A stretch of 64,000 nt of DNA from Flavobacteriales bacterium (GCA_016699575.1 CP064979.1:1426001-1490000); one strand, 5' to 3'; shown: positions 47,789 to 57,033, counted from the first letter of the stretch. Made by a program: numbers and translations. The notes: generated by a model not told the origin, from the letters alone.

Positions 47789-48793
47789 ATGAGCGGCGAA
47801 GCCAACTTCATAGACCACATCCGGGTGATGTGCCGCAGCGGAAAGGGCGGAGCGGGCAGCAAGCACATGCGCCGCGAGAAGTACATGCCCAAGGGTGGGC
47901 CCGATGGTGGTGACGGCGGTCGCGGTGGCCACGTGATCATGCGCGGCAACAACCAATTGTGGACATTGCTGCACCTGCGCTACACGAAGCACGCGATCGC
48001 GGAGGACGGCCAAGGCGGCATGAGCAACCAAGCCAGCGGCCGCCAAGGGAAGGACACCATCATTGAAGTCCCGCTGGGCACCGTGGCAAAGGATGCCGAC
48101 ACGAACGAGATCGTCTGTGAAGTGACCGAGCACGGACAGGAGCATATCCTGTTGCCCGGCGGGCGTGGCGGTCAAGGCAATCAGCATTTCAAGACAGCCA
48201 CACGACAAGCACCGCGCTTTGCCCAACCCGGTGAACCAGGCCAGGAGAAATGGATGGCGCTGGAGTTGAAGGTGCTCGCCGATGTGGGACTTGTCGGTTT
48301 CCCCAACGCAGGCAAGAGCACCTTGCTCAGTGTGGTCAGTGCGGCCAAGCCCAAGATCGCCGACTACGCCTTCACCACGTTGGTGCCCAACCTCGGCATC
48401 GTCGCCGCGCGCAATGGCAAGAGCTTCGTCATGGCCGATATACCCGGCATCATTGAAGGTGCCAGCGAGGGCAAGGGGCTTGGCCTGCGTTTCCTCCGCC
48501 ACATCGAACGCAACAGCGCGTTGCTCTTCATGGTGCCTGCCGATACGAAGGACATCAAGAAGGACTACAATGTCCTGCTGAACGAACTGAAGGAATACAG
48601 TCCCGAACTGTTGCACAAAGACCGGCTGCTGGCCATCACCAAGTGCGACATGCTCGACGAAGAACTGACGACCGCATTGCGGAAGGAAGTGCGCAAGCAG
48701 TTGCCCAAGGTCGAAACGGTGTTCATCAGCAGTGTTACCGGCAAAGGCATCGACGACCTGAAGGACAGGCTCTGGGACCAACTGCAAGGGTGA
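47789..48793 (+). CDS. obgE: Obg family ribosome-assembly GTPase
   Basis: The 334 residues start MSGEANFIDHIRVMCRSGKGGAG. The glycine-rich Obg fold is clear (PKGGPDGGDGGRGGHV, LPGGRGGQGNQHFKTATRQAP). The GTPase domain has G1 GFPNAGKST, G3 DIPGIIEGAS and G4 TKCD (ITKCDMLDE), and ends at the G5 region (SSVTGKGIDDL). The C-terminal OCT domain found in some Obg proteins is absent, which is usual in Bacteroidota. It acts in 50S subunit assembly and stress control. The ATG follows directly the CATG octamer array. Confidence 0.97.
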   Translation: MSGEANFIDHIRVMCRSGKGGAGSKHMRREKYMPKGGPDGGDGGRGGHVIMRGNNQLWTLLHLRYTKHAIAEDGQGGMSNQASGRQGKDTIIEVPLGTVAKDADTNEIVCEVTEHGQEHILLPGGRGGQGNQHFKTATRQAPRFAQPGEPGQEKWMALELKVLADVGLVGFPNAGKSTLLSVVSAAKPKIADYAFTTLVPNLGIVAARNGKSFVMADIPGIIEGASEGKGLGLRFLRHIERNSALLFMVPADTKDIKKDYNVLLNELKEYSPELLHKDRLLAITKCDMLDEELTTALRKEVRKQLPKVETVFISSVTGKGIDDLKDRLWDQLQG

Positions 48794-48805
48794 ATGCAAT
48801 TGGAC

Positions 48806-48840
48806 CGCAAGGGCGCGACGACGCAACGGCTACGCAACGC
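48806..48840. repeat. CGCAACGN octamer run between obgE and the PAP2 gene
   Basis: Octamers CGCAAGGG, CGCGACGA and CGCAACGG are consecutive (48806-48829); after three bases follows CGCAACGC (48833-48840). The unit is the same as in the inverted repeat at 46475. Confidence 0.7.
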
Positions 48841-48863
48841 AAGAGGAACGGACAAGAGGGCAT

Positions 48864-49436
48864 ATGCTGGAAACCCTTTCACGGCTCGATCGTGATCTTT
48901 TCCTCGCACTGAACGGCGGCGCCTATCCATGGCTCGACCCGTTGATGCGCGCGGGGAGCAACATGCTGGTATGGTTCCCGCTGTACGCCTTCTTCCTGTT
49001 CCTCCTTCAACGTCGCTGGGGCTGGAATGGGCTCGGCATCGGTACGGTTTGCATAGCACTGATGATACTGGCCGCCGACACCGGCAGTGTGGTGCTGTTC
49101 AAGAACACCGTACAACGCTTGCGTCCTTGTCATGCAGCCGACTTGTCAGGGCTCATTCATATGGCCGGCACAGAATGCGGCGGTCGCTTCGGGTTCATCA
49201 GCAGCCACGCCACCAACCACTTTGCCATCGCCGTGTTCGTAGCGGGTGTCCTTCAGCGTGTTCCGCGCTGGGCAACACCTGTCCTGCTCATTTGGGCAGC
49301 TTACGTGAGCTACAGTCGCATCTACCTCGGCGCGCACTATCCCGGCGACGTGTTGGTGGGTGCACTGTACGGCTCACTCATCGGCTTCGTCTTCTTCCGC
49401 ATCTTTCGCTGGGCGCACGGGCGCTACGCGGAATGA
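48864..49436 (+). CDS. PAP2-type membrane phosphatase
   Basis: The 190-residue protein has about five membrane helices and the three phosphatase motifs: KNTVQRLRP, SSHATNHFA and SRIYLGAHYPGD. The second motif has SSHA in place of the usual PSGH, as in many Bacteroidota members. Enzymes of this family dephosphorylate lipid phosphates, for example undecaprenyl diphosphate, at the outer face of the inner membrane. It overlaps crcB by four bases (ATGA), so it is translated with it. Confidence 0.92.
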   Translation: MLETLSRLDRDLFLALNGGAYPWLDPLMRAGSNMLVWFPLYAFFLFLLQRRWGWNGLGIGTVCIALMILAADTGSVVLFKNTVQRLRPCHAADLSGLIHMAGTECGGRFGFISSHATNHFAIAVFVAGVLQRVPRWATPVLLIWAAYVSYSRIYLGAHYPGDVLVGALYGSLIGFVFFRIFRWAHGRYAE

Positions 49437-49801
49437 ACAACTGGTTGGCCATCTTCATCGGCGGCGGCGCGGGAAGTCTGGCGCGCTATGCGATGTCGTT
49501 GCTCGTTGGGCGTTGGTTCGCTGGTGCCGCTTTCCCATGGGCTACACTGTTGAGCAACGTGTTGGCCACGCTCATCATCGGTTTGTTGGTGTGGCGTTGG
49601 CAGGTGAACGCTGAAGGCAAAGAGATGTGGTGGGCCTTATTGGCGGTTGGGTTCTGCGGTGGCTTCAGCACGTTCAGTGCGTTCAGTTTGGAAACGATCC
49701 AGCTCATGCGCGAAGGCCTTGCGTTCGTGGCTTGGCTCAATGTCATCGTCTCGGTATCCGCCTGCATGCTCATTCTCCACCTCATCGCCAAGGCATCATG
49801 A
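49433..49801 (+). CDS. crcB: Fluoride channel CrcB/Fluc
   Basis: The 122 residues contain GGGAGSLARYAMSLL near the N-terminus, the Asn-containing helix ATLLSNVLATLIIG, and the hallmark GFCGGFSTFSAFSLE with the phenylalanine box. Four membrane helices are predicted, as in the dual-topology homodimeric fluoride channels. Only one copy is present. Its start and stop overlap both neighbours in ATGA arrangements, so PAP2, crcB and the phosphatase form a tightly coupled operon. A fluoride riboswitch was looked for upstream of 48864 but not recognised. Confidence 0.94.
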   Translation: MNNWLAIFIGGGAGSLARYAMSLLVGRWFAGAAFPWATLLSNVLATLIIGLLVWRWQVNAEGKEMWWALLAVGFCGGFSTFSAFSLETIQLMREGLAFVAWLNVIVSVSACMLILHLIAKAS

Positions 49802-51447
49802 AAAGCGCATCCTTCCTTGCCACCTTTTCCTTCTTTCTCTCCTTCACCCTCCCCGCGCAACAACCCTCCTGGCAACACCCGCCCAAGCTGGTGGTGGGCA
49901 TCGTGGTGGACCAGATGCGCACCGACTACATCTACCGCTACTGGGACAACTTCGGTGATGGCGGCTTCAAGCGCTTGATCGGCGACGGTGCGTTCCTGAG
50001 GGATGCGCACTACAACTACATGCCCACCGTAACAGGTCCGGGCCATGCCAGCATCTACACCGGCACCACGCCGAGCCACCACGGCATTGTGGCCAACGAC
50101 CGGTATGACCGCACCACGCGCAAGACGATCTACTGCACCATGGACATGGATGCCAACGCCGTGGGCACCGCACCCGGCAACGCGCACCGCAGTCCCGTTC
50201 AATTGCTCAGCACAACCTTGGCCGACGAGCTCGAACGCCGCACCGAACGCCGCAGCAAGACCATCGGCGTGGCACTGAAGGACCGCAGCAGCATACTGCC
50301 CATCGGTCGCACGGGCGATGCTGCCTATTGGATGTACGGAACCGAAGGCAGTTTCATCACCAGCACGTGGTACATGAAGCAGTTACCGCAATGGGTCATC
50401 GACTTCAACGGGAAGAAACCCGCCGAGCAATACCTCGCGCAGACATGGTCGCTCGCACTGCCGGTGGAACGCTACCATCAAGTGCTGCCCGACGACAACC
50501 CGTACGAGATACCGCTTTACCGTGGCGTTCGTCCTTCATTACCGCTGAACCTTGATTCATTGCGCAAAGCCGGCGCGGGCCTCGACCTCATCAGCTACAC
50601 GCCATGGGGCAACACCATCACCACGGACATGGCCCTGGCTGCGCTCAAGGGTGAGCAGATGGGCGCCGATGCCATCACCGATCTGCTAGCCATCAGTTAC
50701 AGCAGCACCGACATCCTGGGCCACCGCATGGGGCCGCGTGCGGTGGAAGTGGAAGACATGTACATCCGGCTGGACCGCGAACTGAAGCGGCTGCTTGATG
50801 AGCTGGACAAGTCAGTGGGTGCAGGGCAGTACACCGTGTTCCTCACCGCCGACCATGGCGCGGTGGACGTGCCGCAGTACTTGAAGGACCTGAGGGGTAG
50901 TGCTGGGTATGTGGATCAAACGCAATTGGCCGATAGCCTCAACTACTGGTACCGCTCGAACGAAGATTCCTTGGCCGTATGGGAAGGTCAGGTCTTCGTG
51001 GTCAAGCGCGCCATCCCCCTTCAGCACACACTGACCGGGGCTTACATCCAACAGGACCGAATGATGGTCGGTCAGCTGATGAAAGACCCGGGCGTCTATC
51101 GTGCGTGGACCTCCTCTGACCTACGAACGGCAGCTCCTGACGGCGACGACCTGACCACCTGGGTCCGCAACGGCTTCATGCCGCAGCGCTCAGGCGATGT
51201 CCTCTTCGTCATGCGGCCGGGCCACTTCGAATTGGAAGAATGGAGCAATGGCCACGGCACCACGCACGGGAGCCCGTGGACCTACGACACGCATGTGCCC
51301 ATTCTGTTCTATGGTGCAGGCGTGCAACATACAGAAGTGCTGCGCCGCACGCACATCACGGACATCGTGCCCACCATCAGTGCCATTGTGGGCATGAGCC
51401 TTACGGATGCGTGCACGGGACGTGTGGTGGATGAAGTGGTGAAGTGA
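49798..51447 (+). CDS. PafA-like alkaline phosphatase (549 aa)
   Basis: The start at 49798 overlaps the crcB stop and yields a signal peptide (SFLATFSFFLSFTLPAQ). Metal-site and nucleophile motifs of the alkaline-phosphatase superfamily are visible: VVGIVVDQMRTDYIYRY, PTVTGPGHASIYTGT (nucleophile Thr), YSSTDILGHRMGP, FLTADHGAV and HGTTHGSPWTYDTHVPILF. The PTVTGPGHAS context matches the Bacteroidota PafA phosphomonoesterase group rather than E. coli PhoA. It should act in the periplasm or at the surface to release phosphate. Confidence 0.92.
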   Translation: MKSASFLATFSFFLSFTLPAQQPSWQHPPKLVVGIVVDQMRTDYIYRYWDNFGDGGFKRLIGDGAFLRDAHYNYMPTVTGPGHASIYTGTTPSHHGIVANDRYDRTTRKTIYCTMDMDANAVGTAPGNAHRSPVQLLSTTLADELERRTERRSKTIGVALKDRSSILPIGRTGDAAYWMYGTEGSFITSTWYMKQLPQWVIDFNGKKPAEQYLAQTWSLALPVERYHQVLPDDNPYEIPLYRGVRPSLPLNLDSLRKAGAGLDLISYTPWGNTITTDMALAALKGEQMGADAITDLLAISYSSTDILGHRMGPRAVEVEDMYIRLDRELKRLLDELDKSVGAGQYTVFLTADHGAVDVPQYLKDLRGSAGYVDQTQLADSLNYWYRSNEDSLAVWEGQVFVVKRAIPLQHTLTGAYIQQDRMMVGQLMKDPGVYRAWTSSDLRTAAPDGDDLTTWVRNGFMPQRSGDVLFVMRPGHFELEEWSNGHGTTHGSPWTYDTHVPILFYGAGVQHTEVLRRTHITDIVPTISAIVGMSLTDACTGRVVDEVVK

Positions 51448-51471
51448 GCGCCACGGACGCGCTAGCCGTGC

Positions 51472-51492
51472 GAGCGCGTTACAAACGCGCTC
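51472..51492. other. GC-rich hairpin downstream of the PafA-like gene
   Basis: GAGCGCGT-TACAA-ACGCGCTC has perfect 8-bp arms. It lies 24 bases after the stop at 51447 and lacks a U-tract; it may still end or stabilise the transcript. Confidence 0.5.
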
Positions 51493-51603
51493 GGGCAAGG
51501 AGCGTGTTGAATAGCGCTCGGACCGGGGTTATCCCCCGAAGCCTGTTCGCACTTGTTCCGGCGTTCGGCACCTTCAGCTCGGGCACCACGGCACCTTCGG
51601 CCC

Positions 51604-52020
51604 ATGGTGCGCGGCCTTCATGACGTTTCTCCGGTGCCGTTCGAGCTATGGCGCGAGGATGGCGTGCTGCGCGTGGTGCTTTGCAGGTTCATGCGCATCG
51701 GCACTCCCGAAGTGAAGGAGCTGGTGCGCATGCTGGGTTCGCTCGATGAGCACGGTGTGCAGCCCGTGGTGGTGGAATGCGAAGAACACGTTCGCTTCAC
51801 TGCCGATGCCCGCGTGCTGCTCTCGCGGTGTACCATGGGGAATGGCCGCCCGGTGGCCTTCGTGGGCAACGACCGCCGCGATCTTGATACCGCCGAGCTT
51901 TTCGCGCACTACTTGGAGCCGCCGTTCCCCTTCCGCTCGTTCGGCTGCGTGGGCGACGCTCTCGACTGGTCGGCCCGGTGGGAACGAGCACCCCGCATGC
52001 GGGTCGTGCACGCGTGTTGA
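51604..52020 (+). CDS. STAS/SpoIIAA-like small protein (138 aa)
   Basis: The ATG at 51604 is chosen over one at 51553, since the upstream 17 residues are basic and unlike the rest. The layout 'FELWREDGVLRVVLCRF', a helix (TPEVKELVRMLGSL), 'VQPVVVECEEHVRFTADARVLLS' and a C-terminal 'DALDWSARW' resembles SpoIIAA/STAS-like domains (DUF7793 group) that bind partner proteins. No catalytic motif is present. It stands alone between PafA and the OmpA gene; assignment is by pattern only. Confidence 0.6.
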   Translation: MVRGLHDVSPVPFELWREDGVLRVVLCRFMRIGTPEVKELVRMLGSLDEHGVQPVVVECEEHVRFTADARVLLSRCTMGNGRPVAFVGNDRRDLDTAELFAHYLEPPFPFRSFGCVGDALDWSARWERAPRMRVVHAC

Positions 52021-52075
52021 TAACGCGGTGAGCATCGTGCCGACCGTTCGTCCAACGCGCCGCTGCCCGTCCCGG

Positions 52076-52083
52076 TAAGTTCG
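52076..52083 (+). promoter_or_regulatory. -7 promoter element for the OmpA gene at 52102
   Basis: TAAGTTCG lies 18 bases before the GTG start at 52102. Confidence 0.4.
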
Positions 52084-52101
52084 TGCATTCATCGCTGCGC
52101 C

Positions 52102-53427
52102 GTGCATCGCACCTTCCCGCTCCTCTTCCTGCTCGCCTTCGCGTGCACGGCAAATGCGCAGTTGGAACTCGTTGGCGAGAGCGATGCCACCACAGTGCGC
52201 GTTCGTGGTGTCGAGCACCAAGGCACCATGGACGGTCCCTACTTCCAAGCCACATGGCGCTTCAGTGATGAAGGGACCGACTTCGACCTGCTGCCCACCA
52301 CGGAGCCGGACGGCAGCTTGGAAGCGCGCTTCCAAGCCGTAGTGATCGAGGCGCTCGGTGCCTACCTGGACCATCGCGTACACTTCGGAAAGCAGGGAGT
52401 ATCGGCCGACAAGGATGCCGCGGCACTGATCACCGACATGAACACGATCGTTCGCGCTGCTGCCATGCCCTTCGACGATGCAGGAGCGTTCGAAGGATTC
52501 TCCATGGAAGCGCAGGACCAGTTGGCGCGCCTGGTGAAGATCGATTGGGCGAACGCGCGTACCGGCATCGAAGGCGGCAAGGAACAGGACAAGTACTTGG
52601 CCATTTATTACTACGTGCGCGAACAACGCAAAGAGCTTGAGCGTCTTCTGCGCGCAGACCTCGGATCAATGACCGACGTTGTGGTGTGGGGCGAGAAGGC
52701 CGAGCTCCCCGACCTGCCGCCCAGCATGCCCACGGTTTGCGGGGCAGTGTTCGACAACCAGGAGTTCCTCTGTGCGCTCGACCTCAGCGCCAGCACCGAC
52801 ATGCTCGGCTTGCCCGATGCCGTGCTTGAGCAGCGCACTGTGGAAGCCATGCGCACCAACGCCGCCAACCGTACCACGACCCCCACCGATGATGCGCCCA
52901 AGTTGCGCAAGCGGGATCGGTGGTTGAAGGCCGAGCTCGACGCCATCAACCAGCGCATTGATCGCATGGACCAGAGCAAAGAGTTGTGGGCCGTGCGCGA
53001 CCGGCTGGACGATGTTGAGGGCCAGATCCAGGACCTGCGAATGGAAGTGCGCGAACTGAAGGACGACAAGAGGGCATCCGATAATCCGCTGGCCAACCTG
53101 AGCACGCTCACCGGGCGCAACATCACCGTACGCTTCGCACAAGCAAGTTCCGAGATCGATGCCGACTATCGCGTGATCCTGAACGAAGTGTTCGAGCAAC
53201 TGGCCCGCTCACCGCAGGACCGTGTGCTCATTACCGGCTACACCGATCGCACCGGCAACGCGGCGGTGAACCTGGACCTGAGCGAGCGACGCGCCAAAGC
53301 CGTGCGCAACTACCTCATTGCACGGGGCGTTAGTGCCGAGCGGTTACTGGTGAACTACTACGGCGATAGCCGCAGCGATGGTCGCAACCCCGACGAACGG
53401 CGGGTGGAGATCGAATGGTTGCAATGA
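52102..53427 (+). CDS. OmpA-family protein with coiled coil (441 aa, GTG start)
   Basis: A GTG at 52102 begins a signal peptide (RTFPLLFLLAFACTANAQ). The middle has an unknown domain of about 220 residues and then a charged coiled coil (LKAELDAINQRIDRMDQ, DVEGQIQDLRMEVRELKDD; residues 290-335). The OmpA C-domain closes the protein: VRFAQASSEIDADYRVILNEVFEQL, TGYTDRTGNAAVNLDLSERRAKAVRNYL, NYYGDSRSDGRNPDERRVEI. The Asp and Arg that bind diaminopimelate are present. It should tether the outer envelope to peptidoglycan. It converges on the histidine kinase gene, 3 bases away. Confidence 0.88.
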   Translation: MHRTFPLLFLLAFACTANAQLELVGESDATTVRVRGVEHQGTMDGPYFQATWRFSDEGTDFDLLPTTEPDGSLEARFQAVVIEALGAYLDHRVHFGKQGVSADKDAAALITDMNTIVRAAAMPFDDAGAFEGFSMEAQDQLARLVKIDWANARTGIEGGKEQDKYLAIYYYVREQRKELERLLRADLGSMTDVVVWGEKAELPDLPPSMPTVCGAVFDNQEFLCALDLSASTDMLGLPDAVLEQRTVEAMRTNAANRTTTPTDDAPKLRKRDRWLKAELDAINQRIDRMDQSKELWAVRDRLDDVEGQIQDLRMEVRELKDDKRASDNPLANLSTLTGRNITVRFAQASSEIDADYRVILNEVFEQLARSPQDRVLITGYTDRTGNAAVNLDLSERRAKAVRNYLIARGVSAERLLVNYYGDSRSDGRNPDERRVEIEWLQ

Positions 53428-53430
53428 AGC

Positions 53431-55155
53431 TCAGTGCTTCACCGGCTTGATCATCCGGAACAGCACATCGAAGGTGGTACCGCCCGAACTGCTCACTTTC
53501 AGATTGCCATCGAGCTGGAAGGCCAGGGCGTCCACCACTTCCAGACCGAGCTTGCCGGTGCCTTCTTGTGGTCTTGCCTCCCAGCCCTGGCCGTTGTCCT
53601 TTACCACCAGACGGTACAAGTCGCCATCCACTTGGCGCACCTGCACTTCGATGTGCCCGCCTGTCGCGAAGGGGAACGCGTGCTGATAGCAGTTGCCGAC
53701 CAATTCGTTCAGGATCACGCCCAGTTCGATGGCGGTGTCGGCGTCCGCCTTTATGCCATTGGTGTCGATGGCACAACTTACTGTGGTTCCACTGGTATCG
53801 GTGGTTGCCGCAATGTGGTCCACCAGACCGGCGAAGAAGCTGTTGAGGTCGATGCCGCGCAGGTCCTGCAAGCCGTAAAGCTTGTGGTGCACAATGGCCA
53901 TGTTGTCGATCCGGCGGACACCACGCAGGAACTCATCCTTCACGGGCCCATCCTCCAGTTTCCGCAGTTGCAGGTTCAACAGGCTCGTTACCACTTGCAG
54001 GTTGTTCTTCACCCTGTGGTGAACCTCGCGGTTCAGCACCTCTCGTTCGCCAATGGCCTTGGCCAGTCGTTGGCGTTGGCTTCTGCTGCGTTCTTGTTGC
54101 TGGCGGTGCTCCGTGCTTTCTCTACGACGACGTGAATAGGCAGCGACCATCAACGCCGAGAGGAAGGCCATGAACCCGGCCTCGGCGATAAGGAGGTAGC
54201 GCGCTTCCCGGGTGTTCTCACCGTAAGGCTCCAAAGGAGCAGCAACGCCCACCTGCAATTCGGAATTACCCAGAACATAGGGGCGGATGCAAGCCAAGAT
54301 GGGCTCGTTGCCCGCCGTGGACCAGAGCTGGGGCGGACGACGCTTGGCCTCCCACTCCAACAAGGCCGCCTCTACTTGTGGAGCACCCTGCACAGGAGCC
54401 AGACGGTGTCCATCTGCACCCAGCACGAACAGCCAAGGCCCGCTGATGTCCTCTTTGGGCATGAGTTGTTGGCGCGGGTCATGGAACGCAATGTCCATGG
54501 CCAGTACGCTCACGCCATTGCGCCCTCCGCGCAGGGCAAGACTTGCCGTAAAGCCCAACGAGCCGGCACCGGGCAACGGGTAGGGCTGCGTCCAGCTGAC
54601 CTCGTTGGATGCGTCGTTCACCGCGTTGCCGAACCAAGGCAGCGAACGCACATCGTTCCAGTCGGCATCCCATCGGCGCAAGGTGTCCGGCGGTGCGCTT
54701 CCTTTCAATGCCCATTGCAGGAAGGTGCTATCGTGGCCGCGCATCTCGGTGACAAGCAAAGCCGTATCCAGGTTCGTGATGGCGAAATGGTCACCAGCAT
54801 CGTTGGCGAGGCGCACTGCACGCACGGTGTTGTTCCTGCGCAGGTAGGGCACCAGCGGACGCAGCAGGCGCTGCGTGGTGAACGAACCGGTATCGGCAGC
54901 GCTAAACCACGTTCCGTACTCGCGCAGGTCATCGAGCACCTTGCCGTAATGGGCATCCATGGCGCCTTCCAAGCGGTCCAATCGCGCTTGTGCATGCATC
55001 AGGGTGCGCTCCCGGCGGTCGTCGCGCAGATGGACATATTGGTAGTAGAGCAGCGCCCAGCCTGCCGCAACGACGATCGCGAGCGACAGGTCGAGCCAGA
55101 AGCCCCGGTCTTCCCTCGGGCCCGGGATGTGACCGATGATCGGTTCCTTGCTCAT
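53431..55155 (-). CDS. Membrane sensor histidine kinase (HisKA_2 type)
   Basis: The 574-residue protein has two membrane helices (about 22-42 and 320-340) flanking a sensor domain of about 275 residues with features of double-Cache/PDC folds (SWTQPYPLPGAGSLGFTASLAL). The kinase part starts with NREVHHRVKNNLQVVTSLLNLQ (His379 or His380), the HisKA_2 motif, followed by an HATPase domain with the N box ELGVILNELVGNCYQHAF, G1 VKDNGQGW and G2 GKLGLEVV. No receiver domain or response regulator is nearby. The start overlaps the threonine aldolase stop by four bases. Confidence 0.93.
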   Translation of the reverse strand: MSKEPIIGHIPGPREDRGFWLDLSLAIVVAAGWALLYYQYVHLRDDRRERTLMHAQARLDRLEGAMDAHYGKVLDDLREYGTWFSAADTGSFTTQRLLRPLVPYLRRNNTVRAVRLANDAGDHFAITNLDTALLVTEMRGHDSTFLQWALKGSAPPDTLRRWDADWNDVRSLPWFGNAVNDASNEVSWTQPYPLPGAGSLGFTASLALRGGRNGVSVLAMDIAFHDPRQQLMPKEDISGPWLFVLGADGHRLAPVQGAPQVEAALLEWEAKRRPPQLWSTAGNEPILACIRPYVLGNSELQVGVAAPLEPYGENTREARYLLIAEAGFMAFLSALMVAAYSRRRRESTEHRQQQERSRSQRQRLAKAIGEREVLNREVHHRVKNNLQVVTSLLNLQLRKLEDGPVKDEFLRGVRRIDNMAIVHHKLYGLQDLRGIDLNSFFAGLVDHIAATTDTSGTTVSCAIDTNGIKADADTAIELGVILNELVGNCYQHAFPFATGGHIEVQVRQVDGDLYRLVVKDNGQGWEARPQEGTGKLGLEVVDALAFQLDGNLKVSSSGGTTFDVLFRMIKPVKH

Positions 55156-56189
55156 CGCCGTGTTGAACGTTCGGCCAGTGACTCCAGCGCATTGATGGTC
55201 CGCGCGATCGCGTTGTCATCAACGTCGAGGTGGGTGACCATGCGCACCATGCCGGGTCCGAACTGAACGGCCAGCACACTGCGTTCGCGCAGATGCCCCA
55301 GCACATGCTGCACATCGTGCCCGCGTTGCAAGGTGAAGACGACAATGTTCGTTTCCACGGGCATCAAATGATGTACATAGGGCATGTGCAAGAGCGTTGC
55401 TTCCAGCCTTTTGGCCCTCAGATGATCCTCCGGAAGGCGATCCACATGGTTCATCAAGGCATGCAATGCACCGGCTGCAATGATGCCTGCCTGGCGCATG
55501 CCACCACCGAACCGCTTGCGCACGCGTCGCGCTTCGCCGATGAAGTCCTTGGACCCGACCAGCACCGAGCCAACGGGTGCGCCCAAGCTCTTGCTCATGC
55601 AGATACTGATGCTATGGCAGGTGGCGCCCCAATCAGCCGCCGATCCTCCGGTAACCGCCAAGGCATTGAAAATGCGCGCACCGTCCATGTGCAGCGCAAG
55701 GCCGCGCTCATCGCACGATCGCCTGATGCGCTGTGCCTCGCGGAGGTCCCATACGGCACCCCCACCACGGTTGGCGGTGTTCTCGATGCTCACCAATCGG
55801 GTGCGCGCCTGGTGCACATCGGCCGCGTTGCCGATGGCGGTGGCCACATCCTCCGCCGTGAAGCGCCCGCGGTCAGTGGGAACGAAGCGCACGCTGCAGC
55901 CGCTGTTGGCCATCGTGCCACCGCCTTCGTACCGGTAGATGTGCGCGCCTTCATCGCAGATCACCTCATCGCCGGGACGGGTGTGCGCGTTGATCGCGAT
56001 CTGGTTGGTCTGGGTGCCACTGCTGCAGAACAGGCCGGCCTCCATGCCGAAGAGCGCGGCCGTGCGCTCCTCCAAAGCGATCACCGTGGGGTCTTCACCG
56101 AAAACATCGTCGCCCACTTCGGCCTGCGCCATGGCCGCCCGCATGGCGGCTGTGGGTTTGGTAACGGTATCGCTGCGCAGGTCGATCAC
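55152..56189 (-). CDS. Low-specificity threonine aldolase
   Basis: The start codon is GTG at 56189, giving MIDLRSDTVTKPTAAMRAAMA, the canonical N-terminus. Other signatures: EVGDDVFGEDPTV, FCSSGTQTNQIAINAHT, EGAHIYRYEGGG, IENTANRGGG, LHMDGARIFNA and the PLP lysine in CMSKSLGAPVGSVLVG. The fold is the type I PLP aminotransferase-like fold. It cleaves L-threonine or allo-threonine to glycine and acetaldehyde. The 345-residue length is normal. The coupled histidine kinase downstream is an unusual partner with no clear functional link. Confidence 0.95.
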   Translation of the reverse strand: MIDLRSDTVTKPTAAMRAAMAQAEVGDDVFGEDPTVIALEERTAALFGMEAGLFCSSGTQTNQIAINAHTRPGDEVICDEGAHIYRYEGGGTMANSGCSVRFVPTDRGRFTAEDVATAIGNAADVHQARTRLVSIENTANRGGGAVWDLREAQRIRRSCDERGLALHMDGARIFNALAVTGGSAADWGATCHSISICMSKSLGAPVGSVLVGSKDFIGEARRVRKRFGGGMRQAGIIAAGALHALMNHVDRLPEDHLRAKRLEATLLHMPYVHHLMPVETNIVVFTLQRGHDVQHVLGHLRERSVLAVQFGPGMVRMVTHLDVDDNAIARTINALESLAERSTRR

Positions 56190-56193
56190 GTGG

Positions 56194-56201
56194 GCAAGAT
56201 A
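56194..56201 (-). promoter_or_regulatory. Weak -7 element for the threonine aldolase gene
   Basis: The minus strand reads TATCTTGC, five bases before the GTG at 56189; the last base departs from the pattern. Confidence 0.25.
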
Positions 56202-56207
56202 GAAGCC

Positions 56208-56849
56208 TCATTTGCGCATGGCGACGAGCAGGCCGTCCCGAAGGGGCACCATCACCGGCGAAACCCTTGCATCGCTCCTCACTTTACGGGCGTAGGCCAC
56301 AAGGCCTGCCGTCTCGGGCGTCCATGTGCTCTCATCGTCCAGCACCTTGCCGTCCCAAAGCACGTTGTCCGCAATGATCAGCCCGCCGGGGCGTACACGG
56401 TCCACCAACAGGTCGAAGTAGCTGCAGTAGTTGTGCTTGTCGGCGTCGATGAAGACAAGGTCGAAGGTGCCTTCGATGGTGGGGATGATATCGAGGGCTT
56501 CACCGGTGTAGGCCGTGATGCGATCCTGCATGCCGGCCATGCGGATATAGCGTTGCACCATGGGAGCCAGTTGACCGTTGTGGTCGATGGTGTGCACCAT
56601 GCCGCCGGGCCGCAGGGCCTCGGCGAAGCACATCGCGCTGTAACTGGTGTACGTGCCGATATCCAATACCTTCTTCGGTTGCACCAAGCTGCTCAATAGA
56701 CTCAGGAAGCGCCCTTGCAGGTGACCACTGAGCATGACAGGCATGCGCACTTTGGCTCGGGTCTCTCCGGCCAGCTCCTTCAGGTGCGGCGGTTCAGCGG
56801 AGGAGTACTGTTCACAGTAGGCTTCGAGTTCGGGGGAGATGAAGTGCAT
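56208..56849 (-). CDS. O-methyltransferase (caffeoyl-CoA/catechol type)
   Basis: The ATG at 56849 gives MHFISPELEAYCEQYSS. The family motifs are VLDIGTYTSYSAMCFAEAL (motif I), FDLVFIDADKHNYCSYFD (metal-binding Asp and Lys) and GGLIIADNVLWDGKV (second metal Asp/Asn). This is the cation-dependent class I O-methyltransferase family (Methyltransf_3), which uses SAM and usually small phenolic substrates. Length is normal at 213 residues. The same-strand threonine aldolase begins 19 bases further on. Confidence 0.93.
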   Translation of the reverse strand: MHFISPELEAYCEQYSSAEPPHLKELAGETRAKVRMPVMLSGHLQGRFLSLLSSLVQPKKVLDIGTYTSYSAMCFAEALRPGGMVHTIDHNGQLAPMVQRYIRMAGMQDRITAYTGEALDIIPTIEGTFDLVFIDADKHNYCSYFDLLVDRVRPGGLIIADNVLWDGKVLDDESTWTPETAGLVAYARKVRSDARVSPVMVPLRDGLLVAMRK

Positions 56850-56994
56850 GATGATCCGCGACCTGCAAGGATGAGCGTCGATCGCCCGGCAAAGGTCTGC
56901 ACCCGCTGCACACCGAACGCGGCTCGTGGCCCTTGATACACATGCGATGGTTCGTGGCAACGGCAAGGAACGCCCCTTCGCCCCCACCCCCGGC

Positions 56995-57002
56995 TATCTT
57001 CG
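56995..57002 (+). promoter_or_regulatory. -7 promoter element for the PSP1-domain operon
   Basis: TATCTTCG lies 31 bases before the ATG at 57034 and matches TAnnTTCG exactly. Confidence 0.5.
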
Positions 57003-57033
57003 CCCGCCACCATAGAAAGGAAGGAAGAGAGCC

